From an uncultured Clostridia bacterium (GTDB lineage: Bacteria > Bacillota > Clostridia > Christensenellales > Aristaeellaceae), in the NCBI GenBank assembly GCA_946627565.1, contig CAMOVR010000001.1, forward strand, positions 33,242 to 97,241: DNA of 64,000 bases, given 5' to 3'. How positions within the stretch are numbered: the first letter of the stretch is position 1; every line of letters begins with the position of its first letter. Shown in pieces: positions 28,397 to 36,913 of this stretch. The notes below the pieces were generated by a model, which saw only the letters and a program-made list of their open reading frames with translations, searched no databases and was not told the origin of the DNA. A program made the translations under genes and the position numbers.

Positions 28397-28812
28397 GCCT
28401 CTCCTCCTGTTTCATTGTTTTCAATCCGAGAGCAGAGCTCCCGGATCCGGTCCTCCTGTCCGGTCAGATACAGGTAACCGAACAGCGTTTCCAGAGCGGT
28501 GGCTTTCTGGTAGTCCTCCGGACTCTGGTGCTTTGGCGCCGGATGCCGTGCATGGGCATTTCTGCCGCGCCTTGCAATGGATGCTTCCTTTTCAGAAAGG
28601 AAGGGTTCCACCAGGCGGAAAGCGGCAGCCTGGGCCTGTGCATTGACTGCCTGCACTGCTTCTTCATGCATATGATGAAGGTTCAGTTTTCTGAAGAACA
28701 GACGGCTGCGGACCAGCAGGTCCCATATCGTATCACCGATATAGGCAAGCCTCAGCGGGCTCTGCAGTTCAGCCTCGGTCAGCTGCATCGGCTCTTCTCC
28801 ATGAAGCAGCAA
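28384..28812 (-). CDS. mrnC: Mini-ribonuclease III
   Basis: A 142-residue RNase III catalytic domain without a dsRNA-binding domain. The motif LRLAYIGDTIWDLLVRS matches the Mini-III active-site segment, and GRNAHARHPAPKHQSPEDYQKATALETLFGYLYLTG the second conserved block. In Bacillus it matures 23S rRNA ends. It starts at TTG after GGGGAGGG and an extended -10 promoter. In most Firmicutes cysS lies immediately upstream; here that place is taken by tRNA-Lys genes. Confidence 0.93.
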   Translation of the reverse strand: MLLHGEEPMQLTEAELQSPLRLAYIGDTIWDLLVRSRLFFRKLNLHHMHEEAVQAVNAQAQAAAFRLVEPFLSEKEASIARRGRNAHARHPAPKHQSPEDYQKATALETLFGYLYLTGQEDRIRELCSRIENNETGGEACPE

Positions 28813-28843
28813 AAGCGTCCCTCCCCGGTTTGGAATCAGCCGT

Positions 28844-28852
28844 ATTATAGCA
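28844..28852 (-). promoter_or_regulatory. Extended -10 promoter of the mrnC-sigH operon
   Basis: TGCTATAAT on the minus strand is a full extended -10 box about 30 bases upstream of the mrnC start. The -35 (TTTCAG, 16-base spacer) is poor, as expected for extended -10 promoters. Confidence 0.6.
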
Positions 28853-29017
28853 TAACGAACATATGCTGAAAAGCGCCAGAGGCTGTATTATGTCGGTGAG
28901 GTACAACACACCGGTACAGCGCTGGTGCCCTTTTCGTAATGCTTTTTCATATCCTGTTTTCTTGCCCGGAAGTAATAATGAATGCTGAAGCCTGCTGCAG
29001 AAGTATTTCTAAGCACA

Positions 29018-29043
29018 ACAAAACCCCTTGCTGATGCAAGGGG
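29018..29043 (-). terminator. Terminator of the tRNA-Lys transcript
   Basis: On the minus strand the stem CCCCTTGC/GCAAGGGG with loop ATCA is followed by TTTTGTTGTG, eight bases after the second tRNA-Lys. Confidence 0.85.
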
Positions 29044-29050
29044 CTGCAAG

Positions 29051-29123
29051 TACACCATCAGGGACTCGAACCCTGGACACCCTGATTAAGAGTCAGGTGC
29101 TCTACCAACTGAGCTAATGGTGC
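29051..29123 (-). tRNA. tRNA-Lys(CTT), copy 2
   Basis: A 73-base cloverleaf: acceptor GCACCAT/ATGGTGT (with one terminal G-U), D arm GCTCAGTTGGTAGAGC, anticodon stem CCTGA/TCAGG with loop CTCTTAA giving anticodon CTT, T arm GGGTTCGAGTCCC. CCA is not encoded. It is identical to the neighbouring copy. Confidence 0.95.
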
Positions 29124-29126
29124 ATG

Positions 29127-29199
29127 TACACCATCAGGGACTCGAACCCTGGACACCCTGATTAAGAGTCAGGTGCTCTACCAACTGAGCTAATGGTGC
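29127..29199 (-). tRNA. tRNA-Lys(CTT), copy 1
   Basis: The first of two identical tRNA-Lys genes in transcription order, with the same cloverleaf and anticodon CTT. It lies about 29 bases downstream of a near-consensus promoter. The repeat unit including the 3-base linker is 76 bp and identical in both copies. Confidence 0.95.
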
Positions 29200-29227
29200 A
29201 TGCGTCCGCTTCAAGCGAACAATGCGT

Positions 29228-29255
29228 ATTATACACGCTTTGAAATTCCTGTCAA
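29228..29255 (-). promoter_or_regulatory. Promoter of the tRNA-Lys pair
   Basis: TTGACA, a 16-base spacer and TATAAT on the minus strand: both hexamers are perfect matches to consensus. A strong stable-RNA promoter. Confidence 0.88.
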
Positions 29256-29380
29256 CGTCTTTTTTTTGCGCCGCTTTTCGTAGGAAAGGCATGATGGCAT
29301 CTTCTTATGCGCATTGATATACCTGCGGTATCTGCTTGACTGATGGCAGCCCGTCATGATACATGGAAAGTCGAGAATAA

Positions 29381-29459
29381 AGAAAAAAGGAAAACGGGAC
29401 TTGCAGAATTACTTCTGAAATCTTTCCGAAATCCTTCTGCAATGTATCAACCGTTTTCC
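29381..29459 (-). terminator. Nested-stem terminator after the 165-residue membrane protein gene
   Basis: Outer stem GGAAAACGG/CCGTTTTCC and inner stem TTGCAGAA/TTCTGCAA are followed on the minus strand by TTTTTTCTTT. The outer arm overlaps the stop codon of the gene. Confidence 0.6.
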
Positions 29460-29944
29460 CCTGGCTGTTCATCCGAATCGTTCCGCAAAACACTGCGGCT
29501 CCTGAATAAGTAGTAGACAAATCTTATAAGAAAAGCGGCAGCTGTTATTGGAAAGAAATACATCATCACTGGCCCGAAAAAGGACAGAGCCGCGAAATAA
29601 AGCGTGCCGATGATATAGTTCCCTCTGCAGAAAAGCCGGGCAACCGTAATGCTGCCCGCGATTGTGCTGAAAAGCCAGAGTGTCGTTGCCAGGCCTGATT
29701 CCAGCGGCAGAAGCGAATACATCGAGCTGTCATATACCCTGCGGTAAATATCAATCCACTGACGGTTAACGGAAAGCAGAAAGAAAATGGCGCTGCACGT
29801 CATCAGAATGTATTGGATCAGAAGCTTGCCGTTGATGTAAACCCGCGTGCCGTTTCCATCCCTTACGGCCAGAAAGAGGCGCTTTTCCAGCTCACGGAGT
29901 TCCTGCGGACTCAGGTTGTTCTGATTCAGATCATTTTGATCCAT
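29447..29944 (-). CDS. Hypothetical multi-pass membrane protein
   Basis: A 165-residue protein I do not recognise. The N-terminus is polar and Asn/Gln-rich (DQNDLNQNNLSPQELRELEKRLFLAV). Four hydrophobic segments follow: LIQYILMTCSAIFFLLSV, ATTLWLFSTIAGSITVA, YIIGTLYFAALSFFG and ITAAAFLIRFVYYLF. The C-terminus is charged. It starts at ATG with GGAG upstream, 80 bases after ackA, from which it is separated by a strong hairpin with a poor U-tract, so read-through from pta-ackA is possible. Confidence 0.65.
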   Translation of the reverse strand: MDQNDLNQNNLSPQELRELEKRLFLAVRDGNGTRVYINGKLLIQYILMTCSAIFFLLSVNRQWIDIYRRVYDSSMYSLLPLESGLATTLWLFSTIAGSITVARLFCRGNYIIGTLYFAALSFFGPVMMYFFPITAAAFLIRFVYYLFRSRSVLRNDSDEQPGENG

Positions 29945-29982
29945 TCGTTGATCTCCTGTCAGTTCCAGTTTCTATAGGATAA

Positions 29983-30017
29983 CCAGGCAGGACACGGAAG
30001 TACCGTGCCCTGCCTGG
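29983..30017 (-). terminator. Hairpin after ackA with a weak U-tract
   Basis: A 15-bp stem with one G-U pair (CCAGGCAGGGCACGG / CCGTGTCCTGCCTGG) is followed on the minus strand by TTATCCT. A strong stem but a poor U-tract. Confidence 0.6.
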
Positions 30018-30024
30018 AAACGAC

Positions 30025-31242
30025 TCAGCGGGTAAGTTCCAGCGTGTCGCGTGCAATCATGATTTCTTCGTTGGTGGGGATAACAAGGACCTTGACCTTG
30101 CTGTCTTCGGTGGAAATCACGCATTCTTCTGCATGGCCATCTGCGCATGCGGCATTCTTGGCGTGATCCAGCTTGGCACCGAGCCATTCCATATCGGACA
30201 TGACGCGCTCGCGGAGCTGGCCGTTGTTTTCGCCGATGCCCGCCGTGAAGACGATCATATCTACGCCGCCCATGGCAGCAGCATAGGAGCCGATGTACTT
30301 CTTGATGCCGTAGACCAGCATGTCGCGGGCCAGCATGGCGTCTCCGTTGTAGTTGTCAGCGGCAGCGTCGATATCACGCATGTCGCTGGACAGACCGCTG
30401 ATGCCCAGCAGGCCGGACTTCTTGTTCATCATGGTGAGAACGTCGTCCACGGACATGTTCTCGTTGTTGGCGATGAACTGAACAACGGCGGGGTCAAGGG
30501 TACCGCAGCGGGTTCCCATCAGAAGGCCATCAAGTGGCGTAAGGCCCATGGAGGTGTCCACGCACTTGCCGTCCACCACGGCGCTCAGGCTGGAGCCGTT
30601 TCCAAGGTGGCAGATGATGATCTTTGTGCCGAGCTGGCTGATGCCCAGATACTCGCACACGCGCTTGGATACATAGCGGTGGGAAGTGCCGTGGAAGCCG
30701 TAGCGGCGCACGCCGTACTGATCGTGGTACTTCTTGGGCACGCCATACATATATGCCTTGGGCGGCATGGTCTGATGGAAAGCGGTATCGAACACAGCCA
30801 CCTGGGGCGTGTCAGGCATAACCTTCTCGCAGGCTTCAATGCCCATGAGGTTGGCAGGATTGTGGAGAGGTCCCAGCGGGATGCATTCCCGGATGGCATC
30901 CTTGACAGCGTCGTTGATGACCACGGAAGCGGAGAACTTGGTGCCGCCATGCAGTACGCGATGGCCAACAGCACCGATTTCCACTACGCTCTTGATGGCA
31001 CCCTTTTCGCTGTCCTGCAGGGCGGCGAGCATCATCTGGGTTGCTTCCACATGATCCGCAATGGGCTTGAAAACCTCATAGACTTTCTTCTCTGCGCCGG
31101 GCAGGGTAACGGTCTGCTTCAGATGGCCGCCTTCAATGCCGATGCGTTCCACCAGACCCTTGGCCAGGACGACTTCGCCGTCCATATCAATCAGCTGGAA
31201 CTTCAGGGAGGAAGAACCGGCATTGACGATCAGAATTTTCAT
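30025..31242 (-). CDS. ackA: Acetate kinase
   Basis: About 405 residues. It converts acetyl-phosphate and ADP to acetate and ATP, the ATP-yielding step of acetate fermentation. Signatures include the N-terminal MKILIVNAGSSSLKFQLI, VFDTAFHQTMP, RRYGFHGTSHRYVS and VFTAGIGENNGQLRE. The track start at 31251 is three codons early; AGAGGAG is better spaced for the ATG at 31242. It follows pta by 60 bases, the standard pta-ackA pair. Confidence 0.96.
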   Translation of the reverse strand: MKILIVNAGSSSLKFQLIDMDGEVVLAKGLVERIGIEGGHLKQTVTLPGAEKKVYEVFKPIADHVEATQMMLAALQDSEKGAIKSVVEIGAVGHRVLHGGTKFSASVVINDAVKDAIRECIPLGPLHNPANLMGIEACEKVMPDTPQVAVFDTAFHQTMPPKAYMYGVPKKYHDQYGVRRYGFHGTSHRYVSKRVCEYLGISQLGTKIIICHLGNGSSLSAVVDGKCVDTSMGLTPLDGLLMGTRCGTLDPAVVQFIANNENMSVDDVLTMMNKKSGLLGISGLSSDMRDIDAAADNYNGDAMLARDMLVYGIKKYIGSYAAAMGGVDMIVFTAGIGENNGQLRERVMSDMEWLGAKLDHAKNAACADGHAEECVISTEDSKVKVLVIPTNEEIMIARDTLELTR

Positions 31243-31302
31243 AAGTAGCATCGCTCCTCTTTACTTGTTTCGTAGGACTGCAGTCCCTGCATGATGCGTC
31301 TG

Positions 31303-32304
31303 TCAGCCCTGAGCGATGACAGCGACGGCAGCGACGGTGTTGATGATTTCTTCCACGTTGCAGCCACGGGACAGGTCATTGACAGGCTTGGCCAGACCCT
31401 GGATGATCGGTCCAATAGCCTTTGCACCGGCAAGGCGCTGCACCAGTTTGTAACCAATGTTGCCTGCTCCCAGATTCGGGAAGATCAGGACGTTGGGGTT
31501 CTTGCCGGCCACAGGAGATCCGGGAGCCTTCAGGTTGGCAACGGTTTCCACCAGGGCAGCATCGGCCTGCAGTTCGCCGTCAAGAGCCAGATCGGGAGCC
31601 AGCTCATGGGCCTTGGCCGTAGCTTCCTGAACCCGGGTAACCGTGTCATGCTTTGCGCTGCCCTTGGTGGAGAAGGAAAGCATGGCAACCTTGGGTTCTA
31701 CACCCAGAAGAGACTTGCAGGTGTTGGCGGTGGCCACTGCAATGGCAGCCAGCTCGTCGCTGTTGGGCTCAATGTTCACGGCGCAGTCGCCAAAGAGCAT
31801 CACGCCGTCAGAACCGTATTCCTTGGTGGGCAGTTCCATGATAAAGCAGCTGGAGGCAGTGGAGATGCCAGGAGCCATCTTGATGATCTGCAGAGCCGGA
31901 CGGAGTACGTTGCCGGTGGAATTGATGGCGCCGGCCACCATGCCGTCGGCGTCGTCCATCTTCAGCATCATGGTGGCAAAATAAAGGGTATTGTGATAGA
32001 CCAGATCGGTGGCCTGTTCCATCGTCATGCCCTTCTTCTGGCGCAGTTCGCAGAGCTTCTGAGCGTAAGCTTCGGACTTGGGCCAGGTGGCGGGGTCTAC
32101 GATCTGTACGTCTTTCAGGTCGGTACCGGTTTCCTGGGCTACCTTCTGAATCTTTTCAGGGGAGCCGACCAGGCTGATCCTGGCAAGGCCTTCTGCCACA
32201 ATCTTTGCGGCAGCCTGAACGGTACGGGGCTCGTCACCTTCAGCAAGCACAATGTGCTTTACATTGGTTTTGGCTTTGGCTTTAATCTGATCAATCACAG
32301 ACAT
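31303..32304 (-). CDS. pta: Phosphate acetyltransferase
   Basis: A 333-residue short-type Pta that converts acetyl-CoA and phosphate to acetyl-phosphate. Motifs visible are IVLAEGDEPRTVQAA, DGMVAGAINSTGNVLRPALQII, AMLSFSTKGSAKHD and NVLIFPNLGAGNIGYKLVQRLAGAKAIGPIIQGLAKPVNDLSRGC. The ATG at 32304 is preferred over the TTG at 32319 because GGAGG lies between them at proper spacing. It is first in the pta-ackA operon. Confidence 0.96.
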   Translation of the reverse strand: MSVIDQIKAKAKTNVKHIVLAEGDEPRTVQAAAKIVAEGLARISLVGSPEKIQKVAQETGTDLKDVQIVDPATWPKSEAYAQKLCELRQKKGMTMEQATDLVYHNTLYFATMMLKMDDADGMVAGAINSTGNVLRPALQIIKMAPGISTASSCFIMELPTKEYGSDGVMLFGDCAVNIEPNSDELAAIAVATANTCKSLLGVEPKVAMLSFSTKGSAKHDTVTRVQEATAKAHELAPDLALDGELQADAALVETVANLKAPGSPVAGKNPNVLIFPNLGAGNIGYKLVQRLAGAKAIGPIIQGLAKPVNDLSRGCNVEEIINTVAAVAVIAQG

Positions 32305-32348
32305 GTGAGGTTCCTCCAATGCCGTTATCGGCAGAATTTTTCGGAGGT

Positions 32349-32354
32349 ATTATA
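32349..32354 (-). promoter_or_regulatory. Probable -10 box of pta-ackA
   Basis: A perfect TATAAT on the minus strand 45 bases upstream of the pta start. I could not find a good -35 (best TGTTCC at 17 bases). Confidence 0.45.
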
Positions 32355-32599
32355 CACGATTTTTCAAAGAAGGAACAGTACGGAAAAAATCCCCACTGTC
32401 ATGCCCCCCGCAGATCCGCTGCATTTTGCCGTGCAGCCCGGAACCTGCTGTGAAGATGTGCTGTCAGGAAAAGACCGCTGGAAGCTTCAGAAAATAACTT
32501 CCTGCAGGGGTCTGAGCATGCAGCCTGACAGGGCGCCCGGAGAAAAGACAAAAAACACGCCAAGTTCCGTAATACGGTAAAAAAGGATGGAATGCGGGA
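32355..32599. other. Intergenic region between pta and the DUF3298-like gene
   Basis: Part of a 344-base gap between divergent genes. Open frames cross it on both strands, but without ribosome sites, and I see no gene or structured RNA in it. Confidence 0.4.
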
Positions 32600-32628
32600 T
32601 TGCAGAAAATCGTTTAATTTTGTAAAAT
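32600..32628 (+). promoter_or_regulatory. Probable promoter of the exported-protein/ftsK run
   Basis: TTGCAG, a 17-base spacer and TAAAAT on the plus strand, with a predicted transcription start about 14 bases before the ATG at 32649. Confidence 0.45.
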
Positions 32629-32648
32629 TCTTTTTTGCGGAGGTTTTT

Positions 32649-33797
32649 ATGAAACACTTCAGGACTTATGTATCTGCTGTGCTCTGCGCTGTCATTCTGT
32701 TTGTGCTGCCTGCTCAGACACGGGCGGGAGACCTGGAGGATGCCGGCCTGGATCTCGGCATACATTCTGTACATTATCCCCGCTATACAGATCCGGAGGC
32801 AGAAACGGCAGAAGCTGTCAACAGTGCATTGCAGGATTCCCTGCATATAACGGATCTTACAGGCCGTCTGGCTGCTGTTATGTCAAACGCGCATCCGCTT
32901 ACCGTTACCTGGGACGGAGAGGCTGCGGATGCATGGGTCTCTGCACATATTCATGCATCCGGCCCCGTGGAAAGTACAAATACCACAGTCATGGACTTTG
33001 TGTGCAATCTGGATCTGAGAAACCAGGGGGAAATCCGCCGGATCTCACTTCATGATATCTTTGAAAACCCGTCAGATGCCATCCGGCAGATGGAAACAAA
33101 GATTGATGAGGAAATCCTTCCCTATCTTTCTGCGCATCTGCCGGCCTGCGACCTTCTTCCCATGGGGGATGTGGCAGAAAACTTTACCATGGATACCTGC
33201 GGTATAACGTTTTATTATCCGGCAGACCGGTTTACCACACTTTCGGGCAGCACAGGAAACATACGCTTCTACTGGTGGGAACTGGAAGGCCTGAAGGATG
33301 AGGACGGTTCCCTGCCTGCGGGTATGCAGTCAGTGGACGACGCAGCGCAATCCATTGCCAGTGCTGTCAGTGAGGGGGCACTGCCGGGGATTCCGGCGCA
33401 TCTGGGTGATCCGATGCCGGATATTCTGGGAAGATTTCCCATGCTGCATGATCCTGACAATATTGAAGGCGCACGCATATTTGAAGTGGAAGGTGCTGCG
33501 TTCCGGGACGTGCTGCTGCTGACAGACGCGCTTTCCGTCAATGATTATGAGAACAGCCTGCTGGAAGGAATCCGGACGAACCGGTACTCGCTGTATGGTC
33601 TTGAGACCGGCAGAACCACCGTGCAGGAATGGCGGGAATTACTTGGAAGACCGGATGCAACGGTTGAGCTGGACGCTGATAAGGCAGAAATGCAGGGAGT
33701 TTCTCCCGGTACTTCAGATTATTATGCATTCGGGGAGCATACCCTGAGACTGCACGCTGACAGGGATCAGATTTTGACAGTCATCACGCTGCAGTGA
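32649..33797 (+). CDS. Exported protein with DUF3298/RsiV-like domain
   Basis: About 382 residues with a clear signal peptide (RTYVSAVLCAVILFVLPAQTRA). The ATG at 32649 follows GCGGAGG; the track start at 32592 precedes the signal peptide and the promoter. The segment from about residue 65 to 200 (VNSALQDSL..., IRRISLHDIFENPSDAI, FTMDTCGITFYYPADRFTTLSGSTGNIRFYWWELEGL) resembles the DUF3298 domain of RsiV and related lysozyme-inhibitor-like proteins. This is a weak by-eye match. The C-terminal part is unrecognised. It lies 17 bases upstream of ftsK. Confidence 0.65.
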   Translation: MKHFRTYVSAVLCAVILFVLPAQTRAGDLEDAGLDLGIHSVHYPRYTDPEAETAEAVNSALQDSLHITDLTGRLAAVMSNAHPLTVTWDGEAADAWVSAHIHASGPVESTNTTVMDFVCNLDLRNQGEIRRISLHDIFENPSDAIRQMETKIDEEILPYLSAHLPACDLLPMGDVAENFTMDTCGITFYYPADRFTTLSGSTGNIRFYWWELEGLKDEDGSLPAGMQSVDDAAQSIASAVSEGALPGIPAHLGDPMPDILGRFPMLHDPDNIEGARIFEVEGAAFRDVLLLTDALSVNDYENSLLEGIRTNRYSLYGLETGRTTVQEWRELLGRPDATVELDADKAEMQGVSPGTSDYYAFGEHTLRLHADRDQILTVITLQ

Positions 33798-33814
33798 ACT
33801 GATATGGAGGACCC

Positions 33815-36800
33815 ATGACCAAAAAACGAACGAAAACATCAACACGCCGGGCCAAGGCGCCTGACAGCATATTTTCACGGCAGATCAGCGCATATCTTCT
33901 CATTGCCTTTGGCATACTGGTCTTTCTCGCCGTGATCCTGCAGATGCAGGGTGCTGTGTTTGAGGCACTGCGCACTTTTGCCTTCGGTCTGGCAGGTGGA
34001 TTTGGCTTCCTGATACCGCTTTTTCCGGTATGGGCCGGTGTATCCATGCTGTTTTCAACAAAGCCGAAAGAAAAAGGCAGCTTCCGTGTTCCCGCACTGA
34101 TCTGTCTTCTTTATCTCTTTGTTCTGGCCGCCGCCGTGCTTTTTACCTATACCAGCTACGGGGCGCTTGGCAGAGTTTCCCTTATGGATTATTTTGCCCA
34201 CCGCTCAGGCACTTATGGGGCATTTACAGATATGCTGTCCCATGCCTTTTCCTTCTGTTCAGGCGGAAAAATGGGTATATCCGGCGGACTGCTGGGCACG
34301 CTGGTTGCCTGGCCGCTTTGGCGCATCCTGGGCAGCAACCTGTCCGGTGTTCTGTGTATCCTGATTATGGCTGTTATCGTGGTGCCCGGGATTCTGAGGG
34401 TTGATCTTGTCGCCCTTTTTCAGAACCTGAGGCTTCAATTCCTGGAACTCCACAATGAGCGCAGCGAGGAGCGGGTCAGGCGGGAGGAAGCCCTGGCACA
34501 GAGAGCCCTGGAAGTAAAAAAGGAAGATATGATTCGGGAGGCAAAGCGGCAGTCCTTCGCAGAACGCCCCCGTCCGGAACAGTTTTCAGGTCCCCACAAT
34601 GTGGTGGCGGCGTCAGGACCTCAGAGTGTCAGTGAAGTCACGGGCTTTGCACCGACTCCGGAAGAAAACCCGAACTATGTGCCCAGACCCAGGGCACGCA
34701 GGTCCGCCATATCAAGGATTTTCGGCGACCCGGAAAAAAATGCGGAGCGGGATATCGCATCCGAACTCTTCCCGCAGACACCTGCTGCCGCAGGACAGGA
34801 AAAACCTGCTCAGCAGATGCCGGTTTATCCCCCCGTGCAGACGGCAGATGCCCCGGCCGGACAGGTGTCCGGCTATTCCCCGGAACAGGCATGGCAGCAG
34901 AACGGTTCTGCATCCCCCTTTCAGATTCCCGCCCAGCAGCCTCCCTCTCAGAAGGTACCGCGCCAGACTGCTCCCGCACCCGTGCCGCCGCAGCCCGAAG
35001 CTGTACCCACCAATCCCCATGGTCTGAAAGGTCCTGCCCGCCCTGCAGCTGCCTATCCTGTTGATGTGCAGGAGATCCCGGAGATTGTGGATCCGGATGA
35101 TGTGATACCGCCTGTCGCATCCTTCCCTGAACCGGAAAAGCCTGCTCCGGCCAGTGCTGCCGGCCAGCGCCGTCCTGCTGCGTGGATCCAGCAGACGCCT
35201 GATCCCATACCCGAGCCGGAGCCTGCAGCGGCTGTGCAGGAAGATGAAGAAGATGACGGATTCCCGGATGATCTGTTCCCTGCCCCGCAGCAGGTGATGC
35301 CGCCGCCGCAGGTGAGAACGGCACCCAGCACATGGAAACCTGAACTGGAAATTGTACCGCCGGGAGACGGGCAGACATTCGGTCAGAAGGATAAGGAAAA
35401 AGAAGAGGCGGAACATCTTCCGATTCCCTATATTTTCCCGGATCCTTCCCTGCTTAAGGAGCCTGACATGAAAACAGGCTTCAGTCCGGAGGAAGATGCC
35501 CAGAGATCAAGGCGGCTTGAGGAGACGCTGGCTTCCTTTAAGATTGCCTGTACCGTCAAGCATGTTACCCATGGCCCCACCATTTCCCGTTTCGAGCTGG
35601 AACTGGCAGCCGGCATCAAGGTGAGCAAAATCACAGACCTTGGACCGAATATTGCCATGAATATGGAAGTAAAGTCAGTCCGTATCGAAGCTCCGATACC
35701 CGGCAAATCACTGGTGGGTGTGGAAGTTCCCAACCGGAAGGTGGCCACCGTGACACTGAAGGAGGTGCTCTCCTCCGATATCATGGTCAAGGCCTCCGAT
35801 CCCCTGGTGGTGGCACTTGGAAAAGACATTGCCGGTTCCCCTGTGATATGCAATCTGGCAAGAATGCCGCATCTTCTGATCGCAGGTGCCACAGGTTCCG
35901 GTAAATCCGTGTGCATCAATACAATCATCGGTTCCCTGCTTTACCGGACCACGCCGGATCAGGTCAGACTGATCCTGGTGGACCCGAAGGTTGTGGAACT
36001 GCAGTGCTACAACGGTATCCCCCATCTGCTGGCGCCGGTGGTAAGCGATCCCCATAAGGCCGCCGGGGCACTTCAGTGGGCCGTAGATGAAATGATGCGC
36101 CGCTACACCATTTTCCAGGAAGCCGGCGTGCGCAACCTTGACGGATACAATAAGCTGCTGGGCGAAGAGGAAAAGCATATCCCCAGGATCGTCATTATCA
36201 TCGATGAGCTGGCTGACCTTATGATGACCTGCAAGCGCGAGGTGGAAGAATATATCTGCCGCCTTGCCCAGCTGGCACGTGCTGCAGGCATCCATCTGAT
36301 CGTGGCAACCCAGCGCCCCTCCGTGGACGTCATCACCGGCCTGATCAAGGCCAATATTCCCAGCCGTATCGCTTTTAAGGTTTCCAGCTTTATCGACTCC
36401 CGTACCATACTTGACAAGAATGGTGCGGAACAGCTTCTGGGCTACGGCGACATGCTTTACCAGCCCATGGGTGAATTCACACCGATCCGTGTACAGGGCT
36501 GCTTCCTTTCAGATGAAGAGGTCAACAGCATTACGGATTTCATCCGCAAGACCAGTGAGAGCGATTATGACGAGAACTTCGTGACGCAGCTGTCCAAGAT
36601 TGAAACCGAATCTGTTGTTCCGGCGGATATTCTTGAGGGCGGCGGCGACAGCGGAGATTCTTCCCTGCTGGACCAGTGCATTGAAATTGCCCTGATGGAT
36701 GGCCAGGTTTCCACATCTCTTCTGCAGAGGCGGCTGAAGATCGGCTATGCCAGAGCTGGACGTCTGGTGGATGAGATGGAGAAACAGGGAATCATCTCTG

Positions 36801-36883
36801 CAAAGGACGGTGCGAAGCCCCGGCTGTGCCTGATCACCAGGGATGAATATGAACAGATGAAAAGTGCAGGCAGGTTTTCCTGA
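33815..36883 (+). CDS. ftsK: FtsK/SpoIIIE DNA translocase
   Basis: A 1022-residue septal DNA pump. Four N-terminal membrane segments lie within about residues 25-195. They are followed by a long low-complexity Pro/Gln/Ala-rich linker (about 250-540), then the RecA-like motor with Walker A GATGSGKSV near residue 690 and Walker B IVIIIDELADLMM near 790. A winged-helix gamma domain ends it (IALMDGQVSTSLLQRRLKIGYARAGRLVDEME). The linker is long compared with SpoIIIE (about 790 residues total). ATG with TGGAGG upstream. Role: chromosome clearance at division or sporulation septa. Confidence 0.95.
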   Translation: MTKKRTKTSTRRAKAPDSIFSRQISAYLLIAFGILVFLAVILQMQGAVFEALRTFAFGLAGGFGFLIPLFPVWAGVSMLFSTKPKEKGSFRVPALICLLYLFVLAAAVLFTYTSYGALGRVSLMDYFAHRSGTYGAFTDMLSHAFSFCSGGKMGISGGLLGTLVAWPLWRILGSNLSGVLCILIMAVIVVPGILRVDLVALFQNLRLQFLELHNERSEERVRREEALAQRALEVKKEDMIREAKRQSFAERPRPEQFSGPHNVVAASGPQSVSEVTGFAPTPEENPNYVPRPRARRSAISRIFGDPEKNAERDIASELFPQTPAAAGQEKPAQQMPVYPPVQTADAPAGQVSGYSPEQAWQQNGSASPFQIPAQQPPSQKVPRQTAPAPVPPQPEAVPTNPHGLKGPARPAAAYPVDVQEIPEIVDPDDVIPPVASFPEPEKPAPASAAGQRRPAAWIQQTPDPIPEPEPAAAVQEDEEDDGFPDDLFPAPQQVMPPPQVRTAPSTWKPELEIVPPGDGQTFGQKDKEKEEAEHLPIPYIFPDPSLLKEPDMKTGFSPEEDAQRSRRLEETLASFKIACTVKHVTHGPTISRFELELAAGIKVSKITDLGPNIAMNMEVKSVRIEAPIPGKSLVGVEVPNRKVATVTLKEVLSSDIMVKASDPLVVALGKDIAGSPVICNLARMPHLLIAGATGSGKSVCINTIIGSLLYRTTPDQVRLILVDPKVVELQCYNGIPHLLAPVVSDPHKAAGALQWAVDEMMRRYTIFQEAGVRNLDGYNKLLGEEEKHIPRIVIIIDELADLMMTCKREVEEYICRLAQLARAAGIHLIVATQRPSVDVITGLIKANIPSRIAFKVSSFIDSRTILDKNGAEQLLGYGDMLYQPMGEFTPIRVQGCFLSDEEVNSITDFIRKTSESDYDENFVTQLSKIETESVVPADILEGGGDSGDSSLLDQCIEIALMDGQVSTSLLQRRLKIGYARAGRLVDEMEKQGIISAKDGAKPRLCLITRDEYEQMKSAGRFS

Positions 36884-36913
36884 TTGCAAAATAACTTGAA
36901 AGGAGTGGTATAT

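Noticed and set aside
29305-29520. 71-residue minus-strand ORF after the membrane protein gene
   Set aside because: It overlaps the end of that gene and its terminator, and has no ribosome site.
31291-32580. 429-residue plus-strand ORF across pta and its upstream region
   Set aside because: Mostly antisense to pta and without ribosome site or motif.
34638-35416. Minus-strand ORFs in the ftsK linker
   Set aside because: They arise from the low-complexity Pro/Gln linker and have no start signal or domain.
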